Positions 56,760 to 64,000 of a stretch of DNA of 64,000 nt are shown piece by piece. A program made the translations under genes and the position numbers. How positions within the stretch are numbered: position 1 is the first letter of the stretch; each line of letters begins with the position of its first letter. Source of the stretch: Oreohelix idahoensis (Eukaryota > Mollusca > Gastropoda > Stylommatophora > Oreohelicidae); the NCBI GenBank assembly GCA_024509875.1, contig JAMPIV010017533.1, positions 113,657 through 177,656 of the forward strand, given 5' to 3'. The notes under the pieces are model-generated. The model saw only the letters and a program-made list of their open reading frames with translations, was not told the DNA's origin and searched no databases.

Positions 56760-57600
56760 ATCACCTGGACATCATACAAGCCTGGTGCACTATTAATAGT
56801 ACGTCCATTAATAAAAACAACACTCAATCTTTGATTATCTCAACCTGAAAAAGATTCTGCACTGTCAACCAAATACGTTATTATTATCTCTAGGTGGAGA
56901 ACGTATTAAGCAAGTTACGGACCACAGCCTGTTGGGTGTGATCATCAACCAGTCTCTAAGCTGGAAGTCACATGTCTATTTCATCGCCAACAAGATCTCA
57001 CAAAAATTGTTTCAACTCTCAAAAATCAAACATTTTTTTTATGTCCACGCTCTAGACTTATATTCTATTATGCACATATTCAAAGTCACTTTTCTTATTG
57101 CTCAAATATCTAGAGTCGCTGTAGCTTGTTGTTTTTGAAACGCCTAGAATCCCTACATAAAAGGGAGCTACGACTTGTTTGCTTGAATGATAACATTCCC
57201 AGTGCTCAGTTATTTTCACATCTGAATGTTCTTCCTCTTAAAAAATTCTTCTTCCAAGATCTTCTGTTTGTGCATCAAATTTTACATGGCAGAACACCTT
57301 CATACTTGCAAATGCACTTTCGTTATAAATACTGCTCATATTTTATACGTGGCGACCTACTTTTGGACCTTGCAAAACCTCGAACTGACCTCTTCCGAAG
57401 TTGTTTTGGTTATGCAGGTGCTTTAGCATGGAATTCCCTACCCAAGTCTGTCAAAACTGATAATTACATCTCATTCAAAAGACATCTGCATTCACATGTC
57501 ATGAAATCTTGTACACACATTTAATGACAATTCTGTTTCAGTTATTTCAACGTTTCCATGAGCATTTACTTGTCATTGTAATATTTTCAATTTTCAATTG
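56760..57600 (+). mobile_element. CR1-like LINE, reverse transcriptase C-terminal half
   Basis: 56770-57138 reads 'NSTSINKNNTQSLIIST' and then 'LLGVIINQSLSWKSHVYFI', followed by 'KISQKLFQLSKIKHF'. 57126-57524 reads 'KRLESLHKRELRLVCLND', 'SAQLFSHLNVLPLKKFFFQ', 'HGRTPSYLQMHF' and 'AWNSLPKSVKTDNYISF'. This is the typical end of CR1/L2-type ORFs. One frameshift near 57128. Not related to the other LINEs here. Confidence 0.82.
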
Positions 57601-57611
57601 AATTTTTAATA

Positions 57612-57925
57612 TTAAGTCAAAAAGACGCAGCAATAGTGAACGCAGTCAGCGACTCATAGCTTGACTGCCTGCGTCAGGACCAGCGAACCAGAGCTGGTCA
57701 AGACCGCACTCCACCTCCACGTGGTGGTCCTGGAAACAGTCTGCAGCAGTGCAGTCTGGCTGAGCGAGTGTGGATCGCAATGGGAAGGCAAACCCGGTCC
57801 TAAAAAATGCCGTGCAGAAGTCGGATGTGTCGACCGAAAGGTGCAGATATCACAGCTTAGGCGTAAACAGACACAACGCAACCACCTTCCTTTTCAGGAC
57901 GAACGAGGAAGAAGAAGAAGAATAT
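57612..57925 (+). repeat. GAA-tailed retroposon, copy 3
   Basis: Starts near 'aaaaagacgcagcaatagtg' and ends with 'gaagaagaagaagaat'. Full-length by comparison with copies 1 and 2. A frame open for about 90 codons (57661 onward) is shared by the copies but shows no known domain. Confidence 0.88.
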
Positions 57926-57937
57926 TAAGTAGCTTTA

Positions 57938-58052
57938 TTTCTCTCTCTCTCCCTCCCTCTCTCTCCCTCCCTCTCTCTCTCCCTCCCTCTCTCTCTCCCT
58001 CCCTCTCCCTCTCTCTCCCTCCCTCCCTCTCTCCCTCTCTCTCTCTCTCTCT
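57938..58052. repeat. (CT)n / (CCCT)n microsatellite
   Basis: Interrupted 'ctctctctccctccctctct' tract about 60 bp before annexin exon E6. Confidence 0.93.
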
Positions 58053-58109
58053 CCAACTGAAGAACAGCTCTAGATACGTTAGTGATATTTTTTCTCATCA
58101 CATATCTAG

Positions 58110-58222
58110 TGAAATTCAAAGATAACCAGGGAGAGCTATATGCTGAGAGACTTAACAGTTCTATGAAAGGAATCGGTACAAATGACACACAACTGATATG
58201 GATACTTGTGTCCAGATCTGAG
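58110..58222 (+). CDS. Annexin exon E6, core 4 (start of repeat IV)
   Basis: Acceptor 'catatctag' ends at 58109 and donor 'gtgaga' starts at 58223. Length 113 nt, phase 1 in and phase 0 out. It encodes 'KFKDNQGELYAERLN', 'SSMKGIGTNDTQLIWILVS' and 'RSE'. Calcium loop intact; Trp replaces the usual Arg after 'LI'. Confidence 0.92.
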
Positions 58223-58249
58223 GTGAGATTTCTTATTTGTTAGAGTAAT

Positions 58250-58505
58250 TTAGGGCCACAGTAGCACAGTGGCTTTTTAGCTCGGTGGTCCATGCTTCGA
58301 TTCCCAGTTGAGGTGAGATCTTTTAGACCGCAAACGGCTCCGGGGTTGACCCAGCCTCATGAATTGGGTACCAGAGCAACTCTGGGAAGGTTAAGGTGGC
58401 CGGCGTGATGCTGACCACATCAACCCTAGTGCGTTGATGGTCAAGAAAATACGGGCCTAACACCATATTCTCAATGGGCATGTAACGGGATACTTTACCT
58501 TTAGA
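58250..58505 (+). repeat. tRNA-derived SINE (family S1), most complete copy
   Basis: The head 'agggccacagtagcacagtg' and 'tccatgcttcgattcccag' carries A- and B-box-like motifs. Body landmarks: 'ccgcaaacggctcc', 'gtaccagagcaactctggga', 'gtcaagaaaatacgggccta' and 'gggcatgtaacgggata'. Starts 28 bp after the annexin E6 donor. Other copies at 27285-27462 and 61731-62483. Confidence 0.85.
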
Positions 58506-59504
58506 AGATAATTTATCCATTAGAGTTAACCATCATTTGTGTATGTATTTGCATGGGTGTATGAAGGGGTGGGAGTGTGGTTGGTGATGGACTAGTGCAG
58601 AGTGGAATAATCTAGTCAAACATGAACCAAAGAGCAGAATGGCTGAACAAGTAGCAAACATTAGTGATGATATTGGCAACACGTTCATACCCAATTCCCA
58701 TGTCAACAAAAGAGTGAGCTTTTTCCCACTCTAATTCTTCTGTTGGTTTTGACGCTGGGAACTTCATTTTCACCAGTTGTGATGATCATCAGTAAAAGAA
58801 AAAAAGAAAAATTTTTTTTCAAATGCAAGACAGTGCCAGGTTTTGTTAGAACTGAGTTGTTCTTGGAATTTTCTAAGAGGCTTGGATGTGACAGAGGTGT
58901 CAGCACTTTGTGGTAAATTCAGAGATTACCGCAGTTGTAACAGTTATGATAGCACGTAAGATTTCTTGCATAGGTTGCTGTTGCATTGGTTATTAGACGC
59001 GGATAACGAAGCCCTATATGAAATTGTGATCCCTTATGTCTGTTTTGGACCAGAGTTTGTTATGCTAAATACTTTGATTATGTCAAGAGTCTTATGTATG
59101 ATACTTTCTATTATAATCTGCCTCGGAAGATTGTAGATGATACACCTCAAGGGTTGATGTATTTTATCTGTCACCTCCCTTTGTAGTTTGTGGTTGTATT
59201 CATTTATTACTGTGCTAACCACACAGTACCTGACAATGTATGTACTGGGTATGTATTTTTTTTTAAAAAAGGTAAAAGTTGTTCCACAGCAGATGCTGCT
59301 GTCAGGGAGTGAAGTATTAGAGACTTCACCATACTAGGTCCATCATCGAGATATTTACCAGTAACTTGTTTGTTTTTCAGTGATTCATCATTACCCAAAA
59401 TTTATAAATTCAGTATTTTTTTTAACATTTTGTCATGCTCAATTAGCTAGAAAGTAATTTGCAAAGTCTAATATATGTTTTTTTTTTTATTTCAAATTTC
59501 TCAG

Positions 59505-59987
59505 TTGGACCTTCCTGCAATCAAAGGCCACTACCAACAGCTGTATGGACAGCCTCTGAAGAAAGATGTAGAGAAAGAAACAAGTGGAGACTACAGAAAG
59601 ACTCTAATCAGGATCATTGACAAAGTTGGGGAAGAGAAACCCAAGCCTGTGAAGAAAGAGCTAGTGAAAGCTGAGAAGGAAAGCTCTAAGAGCCCACAGA
59701 CAGTTATTGTGAAAGAGGAACAACCAGTTCTGTCTAAAAATAACCAGAAGAATGAGGACAAGGGTCAGACTAAAGAAAAAGAAGCAAAGAAAGAAGAACA
59801 AAAGAAGGAAGAGAAAAAGAAGGAGGATGATGATAAGATAAATGAAAATGATGAAGATGCAGTGAAGTTGTATAAAGCCATGAAAGGACTGGGGACAAAG
59901 GAAGATGTGATTATTGAGGTCATTACTAGGAACTCTAATGCTCAAAGACAAACACTCAAGAAGAGATATGATCAACTTTACAAGAAG
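59505..59987 (+). CDS. Annexin fusion exon E7/1: repeat IV end of core 4, linker, repeat I start of core 5
   Basis: Acceptor 'caaatttctcag' ends at 59504 and donor 'gtaaga' starts at 59988. Length 483 nt, 161 codons, phase 0 both ends. Residues 1-40 ('[18 protein letters not shown]', '[19 protein letters not shown]') close repeat IV. Residues 41-115 are a Lys/Glu-rich linker with '[20 protein letters not shown]'. Residues 116-161 ('[19 protein letters not shown]', '[17 protein letters not shown]') open repeat I of core 5. Very similar to 50339-50881 at both ends, less so in the linker. 58506-59504 upstream holds no recognisable element. Confidence 0.94.
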
Positions 59988-60373
59988 GTAAGACAAAGAC
60001 AAGTCATTTAATAAAAATGTTTAAGTGTTATATAGGAAGAAAAAAATTATTTCATTGTTATAGGGAAAAAAGATTTTTTACATTTTATATAAAAAAAAGA
60101 AATGAGTTTTGTATAATGTCATGTTACTAAATGTCAGAATCTTTCTTTTTGAGCATGGGCCATTGAGGGGAGCAAATTTTGAAATGCTTTAGGTAGAATC
60201 TGTATAACTATATATATTGCAAGAGTTATAGAAATATCTCTAGAAAAATTATTATTAAATGAAAATAAAAAGAGGAACTCTCCTTCTAATTATAATTTCA
60301 TATTTGTTGAATGGAAGGACACACATGAAGAAAATAGGATGCGAGCGCTTTTGCTGAAACAAAAGAAAAAATT

Positions 60374-60724
60374 ATGATGCTTGTAAATATGCCTGTCTGT
60401 GTTACTGGGCCCACAAAGGAACAAAGAATTAGTACGCATACTAGTCAGAGTGTAGAGAAAGCATATTGCAAAAGCAGGGTTACGACATATAGGCTACACC
60501 GGCTGCTCCCTCATCATGGTAAAGACCGACTTCAAATCAAAGAAAAGCTTCACAAACAATTCTGTCTATGTAACAAGTCATACCCTTCAAAGAAATCCAA
60601 TAGAAAGTCACTTGAGTTGGGACGTCATGGAATTGGTTTTCAGGCCTATGCTCCTATGGAAGAAGCTGAAGGTAATATGAATATGTACAATACAATTGTT
60701 AAAGATGCAGAGGATAGAAACTAG
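60374..60724 (+). CDS. Unrecognised 116-codon open frame in an intron
   Basis: Met at 60374 to a stop at 60722-60724. The predicted product is basic, with 'SRVTTYRLHRLLPHHGKD', 'LHKQFCLCNKSYPSKKSN' and 'ELGRHGIGFQAYAPMEEAE'. I recognise no family. It is not repeated elsewhere in the window and its base composition is less AT-biased than its surroundings. It lies in the intron after core 4's last exon. It could be a decayed transposon ORF, a processed gene fragment or chance. 59988-60373 and 60725-61397 hold nothing else. Confidence 0.25.
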   Translation: MMLVNMPVCVTGPTKEQRISTHTSQSVEKAYCKSRVTTYRLHRLLPHHGKDRLQIKEKLHKQFCLCNKSYPSKKSNRKSLELGRHGIGFQAYAPMEEAEGNMNMYNTIVKDAEDRN

Positions 60725-61397
60725 CCAATAGCCACTGTAATCCAGTGTCTAATAAATTAGGCATAAAACTTGTCATATAAAACTTAATCCTATACTACTG
60801 TTGTCATCCCATCACATTGCAAAGGTAGAGTATACAAACTGTCAAGATGAATGATGTGATATTAATCTTTATTTGTAATGTCCAGTTCTTGTAGTGCTGT
60901 ATTAGCTTTAATAGGTATTTTTCGTGTTTCTTTTTTGTTACAAAGTGTGTTGTTTGTCACTCAAGTATATAAATAACGTGTTTCAAGTTTCAGTCTTAGG
61001 TTTCACAAATGTTCTCAGTTGGGTGAACAATTCTAAAAACAACCCTACAAATAGATTTTATTTTTAATTCAGCAGAAAATTTGTTATGTTTCTGCTCTGT
61101 AAATTTACCAATGGAATCCAGTACTTTTAATGTCTCTGTCACAGCTTATATAAATGTCAAGAATCGCAAAACCTGTATATTGTTTATTCATTTTTTTTTT
61201 TGGGTACTTAACTGAATTTATTAAACTTTTATTGTTAAGAAATTGTAGATTACAGATTGCACCTAGAGAATATGATAATTATTACATATTTTCAGATAGA
61301 TATTTTTTTTAAATGCCTCCACTTACAGAATTTTTCTTCCAATATATTTTTTTAGCAGTGCCAGTCTGACTCAATTTTTTAAGCATTATATTATTAG

Positions 61398-61475
61398 GAC
61401 CTGAAAAAGTATCTTGAATCTGAAACAAATGGAGAGTTTAACAAAATAATTTTGTCTCTGGTAATGCTGCATAGA
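61398..61475 (+). pseudogene. Relic of annexin exon E2 (repeat I end only)
   Basis: After 'attattag' the sequence reads 'DLKKYLESETNGEFNKII' and 'LSLVML', clearly the first third of E2. It then loses similarity; the repeat II half is absent. A 'gtaatg' at 61461 could serve as a donor but would give the wrong phase for E3. An intact E2 follows at 62832, so this is probably a duplicate. Confidence 0.7.
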
Positions 61476-61506
61476 ACTTTATTCAGTCATCACTATTCAG
61501 CTTATC

Positions 61507-61730
61507 ATGAGCATTAGAGTTCTTAGTAATGACCTCAATAATCACATCTTCCTTTATCCCCAGGCCTTTCATGGCTTTATACAACTTCATCATTTTCATT
61601 GATTTTATCTTCATCCTCCTTCTTTATCTCTTCCTTCTTTTGCTCTTATTCTTCTTTCTTTGCTTCTTTTTCTTTAGTCTGATCTTTGTCCTCTTTCTTC
61701 TGGTGTTTTATAGACAGAACTGGTTGTTCC
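61507..61730 (-). pseudogene. Inverted fragment of annexin E7/1 exon (linker and repeat I)
   Basis: Reading the - strand from 61730 to 61507 gives the linker ('[16 protein letters not shown]') and the start of repeat I ('DKINENDE', '[15 protein letters not shown]') as in 59505-59987, with frameshifts and a 12-base loss. It continues at 62484-62515 (- strand '[10 protein letters not shown]'), beyond a SINE/MITE insertion. It is antisense to the gene. Confidence 0.85.
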
Positions 61731-62483
61731 ACTGGCTTCCTAGCTCATACATGCCACACCTCGAAGATGAAAAACCTGTACAAAAAATCCAAAACTCTGT
61801 ACAAAGACCCACAAAACCTGTACAAAGACTGAAAAAAAATATAGCAAAGAGTTTATACGCTTGACGCTCCCCTAAAAATATTTTCAATTTACAGACAGGC
61901 TGCATTATTGAGGGCATTATAATAATGAAGGCACGGGGACTTTGCCTTTAAAAGCAGGTCTTCACTTATTTTAAAACCCAAACAATAAATGTCTGAGTTT
62001 ATTTTACAGTGTAAAAATAATGTGATGGTGTCATCATTTAGTCTATTTCTGTGCTTAATTATCACTAACAGACTGGGAAATCCTGTGTTCAATAGGACCT
62101 TATAAAAGAACTCTGAGATACAGTAATAAGGGCAATGGGTTAGAAAACCTGTACAGAAATTATGTACAGGGTGTACACATCTGAAAATGCAAACACCTTG
62201 TACAGATTATGGATAAACCATAGCTTGTGGCATGTATGCTAGCTCAGTGGTCTATGGTTCGATCCCCAGATGATGTGGGATTTTTTTAGGCCGCAAACGG
62301 CTCCTGGGTCGACCCAGCCCCAATTGAGTACCAGAGCAACTTCTGGGAAGGTTAAGGCGGCTGGCGTGATGCTGACATATCACCCCTAGTGTGCCGATGG
62401 TCAAGAAAATATGGGCCTAACACCATATTCCCAATACAGTATGCCTCAATGGGCGTGTAACGGGATCCTTTACCCTACCTTTT
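61731..62483 (+). repeat. SINE S1 copy interrupted by a MITE
   Basis: Flanked by actggttgttcc at 61719-61730 and 62484-62495, a 12-bp target duplication inside the inverted annexin fragment. The head 'actggcttcctagct' is followed by the MITE (61746-62238). The SINE then resumes with 'ctagctcagtggtctatgg', 'ttcgatccccag' and the body landmarks 'ccgcaaacggctcctgg', 'gtgatgctgacatatca' and 'gggcgtgtaacgggatcc'. Confidence 0.88.
61746..62238. mobile_element. MITE copy 2: terminal inverted repeats with 6-bp target duplication
   Basis: Begins catacatgccaca and ends tgtggcatgtatg, an exact 13-bp inverted repeat. Flanked by ctagct at 61740-61745 and 62239-62244. The interior closely matches copy 1 at 6915-7379, with about 28 extra bases. 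Inserted in the A-box region of a SINE. Confidence 0.92.
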
Positions 62484-62515
62484 ACTGGTTGTTCCTCCTT
62501 CACAATAACTGTGCC

Positions 62516-62660
62516 ATCCGTTCAAAGTCTTTCCATAGCTTCTTTAATTCTCTTCATGTCTTCAACTTATATTCTGTTCTTCATATATTTTTTAGTCTCC
62601 TTCTTTCACTTGCACTGGGGAATCCAGAACAGAAAGACTGCCTTGTAAGTTTACTATTGA
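62516..62660 (-). mobile_element. LINE family F 3' remnant
   Basis: The - strand follows LINE F codons near 30500-30620: 'tttcacttgcactggggaat', 'ccagaacagaaagactgcct'. Diverged. Confidence 0.5.
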
Positions 62661-62831
62661 TTTATAGATGAATCTGTTAACAGCAGGTATTTAACTATGT
62701 TAAATCTTAACTTTTTTATGATCAACTCTTCTTATACATTTGTTCTCAACCCAGTCTTATTATTGTTCTTTTTGACTATTGAACCATTGGCATCATCATT
62801 ATTTACTAACTGGTATTTTTGGACTCCATAG

Positions 62832-63036
62832 GATCTAGTGACAGACCTTGAGTCTGAATTAAGCGGAGATTTTAAAGAGGCTATCCTGTCACTCATGATG
62901 CCACCAGTTGAACTTGATGCCTACACATTAAACAAGGCCATGAAAGGTTTAGGGTCAAATAAGGGAGCTCTAATTGGCATCATTTGCTCCAAGTCAGGAC
63001 CAGAAATGAATGAGGTTAAGACAGCCTACAAGAAAG
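62832..63036 (+). CDS. Annexin exon E2, core 5 (repeat I end, repeat II start)
   Basis: Acceptor 'gactccatag' ends at 62831 and donor 'gtgagg' starts at 63037. Length 205 nt, phase 0 in and phase 1 out. It encodes 'DLVTDLESELSGDFKEAI', 'LSLMMPPVELDAYTLNKAMK' and 'GLGSNKGALIGIICSKSGPE', then 'MNEVKTAYKK'. The calcium loop has Ser in place of Thr (Gly-Leu-Gly-Ser), which may weaken the repeat II site. Very close to 52000-52204, pointing to a recent core duplication. Confidence 0.93.
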
Positions 63037-63124
63037 GTGAGGATTGCTATAGGTGAAGTACTCAGGTAATTAATTTATAAATTATGATAATGTTGTCTTA
63101 GAAGCAGAGGTAGACTTAATAAAC

Positions 63125-63255
63125 ACGTGAAGAATGGCACTGGAGAGAGAAATGAAAATGATAATAAAGATGGGGAAAGACCTTGAGATGATGACATGCA
63201 ACAGGAGGACTCGGAATACATTTATTGATCTCCCCTTGGGAAGTTAGAAAGTAAA
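63125..63255 (+). mobile_element. LINE family F terminal remnant
   Basis: 'ggcactggagagagaaatga', 'ggggaaagaccttgagatga' and 'acaggaggactcgg' follow the last LINE F codons. It lies in the intron at about the same place as the fragment at 52317-52470 after core 4 E2, but is more diverged. Confidence 0.6.
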
Positions 63256-63495
63256 GAAGAATGTTGTAATAAATAAATTGGTTACATCATTGAAGCTGGA
63301 AAAGGTAGAAGCATGCACTGAAATAGACAAGTATCAGCGTTGAAGGGCACAATAATACAAAAAAATTGGTGCTGTGTATTTTATACCTCACAATAGTTTC
63401 ACATAAAACACATGCTTTTCTGTATGCTACAAAAATGAGCTTTTAGTTAGAGCTATATGAAAGCTTCCAACCTGTTAAATCTGGTACAAGATTAT

Positions 63496-63593
63496 TCAAG
63501 GATCTTCTTGTTGATATCATCAGTGGAAAGAAAGAGAAGACCTCCAAGGTGGACCAAAAGAAAGCAGTGGAAGATGCTAAGACTCTGCATGAG
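63496..63593 (+). pseudogene. Annexin exon E3 of core 5, 5' part missing
   Basis: 63496-63593 is almost identical to 53360-53457 ('KDLLVDIISGKKEKTSKVDQ', 'KAVEDAKTLHE') and ends at a good donor, 'gtattc'. The first 50 bases of E3 (codons for 'YKKDLESAVKSETSGD') are replaced by unrelated sequence, and no acceptor in the correct phase is visible before it. Core 5 therefore cannot be spliced normally as assembled. Confidence 0.85.
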
Positions 63594-64000
63594 GTATTCC
63601 TTCATGTCACCTCCCCCTCTCTCCCAGTCATGATTTAAATAATTTAAACACCTATTCCATTAAATTAAATTGTGCACTGTCAGTTCTAGTCAGAACAGCG
63701 GTTTGCACAATCTACTAAGGAAGATAATGTAAATAAAATTACAAACTGTAACAACCAATTGCTCATTTATTCAAAATTCAATAAAAATGTTTAAGTTTAT
63801 TTTATGAAATAATATCTATTAATTTGATTCATCAGTGCCAGCTTTTCAAAGTCTGATAGTCTCCTAACAAAAATCTTAGATATTACATTTAGTAACTACT
63901 TCACTATTGGTAAAATCATAGTGCGATGGATACCCTTGGTGAAGTGATACCAGTTTCTTAATATCTGGTCTAAAGTCCATTAGCATGAGTCTTAAATCAC
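63594..64000 (+). other. Intron or downstream sequence, nothing recognised
   Basis: AT-rich and unique within the window. No E4 (Lys-Pro-Ser-Ala motif) before the end of the window. Confidence 0.5.

Noticed and set aside
9995..63593. Several separate single-core annexin genes in tandem
   Set aside because: The fusion exons at 11299, 50339 and 59505 join consecutive cores in one frame, and no stop/start or terminal exon is seen between cores.

Overview
The window is animal nuclear DNA. The protein-coding content is a set of short spliced exons with good GT/AG sites, separated by introns of 0.5 to 6.8 kb. The introns are packed with non-LTR retrotransposons, tRNA-derived SINEs, small inverted-repeat elements and minisatellites. 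AT-rich introns, several LINE types including RTE-like elements of about 3.2 kb, and RNase H-bearing LINEs fit an invertebrate metazoan. I cannot name the phylum.

The only host gene I recognise is a + strand gene running from 9995 (entered mid-gene) to 63593 (left mid-gene). It encodes annexin repeats. One exon cassette recurs: E2 (205 nt), E3 (149), E4 (84 or 81), E5 (76), E6 (113 or 107) and a long fusion exon E7/1 (432, 543 or 483). Intron phases are the same in every copy. E2 to E6 add up to 627 nt, which is in frame. E7/1 joins the end of repeat IV of one annexin core, through a Lys/Glu-rich linker of about 58 to 95 residues, to the start of repeat I of the next core. The gene therefore appears to encode a chain of complete annexin cores, with five cores at least partly sampled here. 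Core 1 is seen only as repeat IV (9995-11730). Core 2 spans 11600-34540. Core 3 (35150-50460) is damaged or misassembled. Core 4 spans 50740-59620. Core 5 (59850-63593 onward) is broken in its third exon. Repeat III of each readable core lacks the Gly-x-Gly-Thr calcium loop.

Layout. 1-5262 is almost free of cytosine and rich in G and T, and is unexplained. 5266-5985 is a minisatellite. 6555-9750 is an RNase H LINE carrying a MITE and another LINE. 9995-11730 holds two annexin exons. 11828-14993 is a full-length RTE-like element on the - strand. 16851-35360 is core 2, with many nested LINEs in its introns. 35361-50881 is core 3, with a second full-length RTE-like element at 40299-43462. 52000-59987 is core 4. 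61398-63593 is core 5 with an exon relic, an inverted exon fragment and nested SINE and MITE insertions. No promoter, first exon, stop exon or polyadenylation site of the annexin gene could be recognised.

The most interesting items are the poly-annexin architecture, the consistent loss of the repeat III calcium loop, the cytosine-depleted block, the garbled duplication at 33911-35360, the inverted annexin exon fragment with its layered insertions, and a MITE family with 6-bp target duplications.
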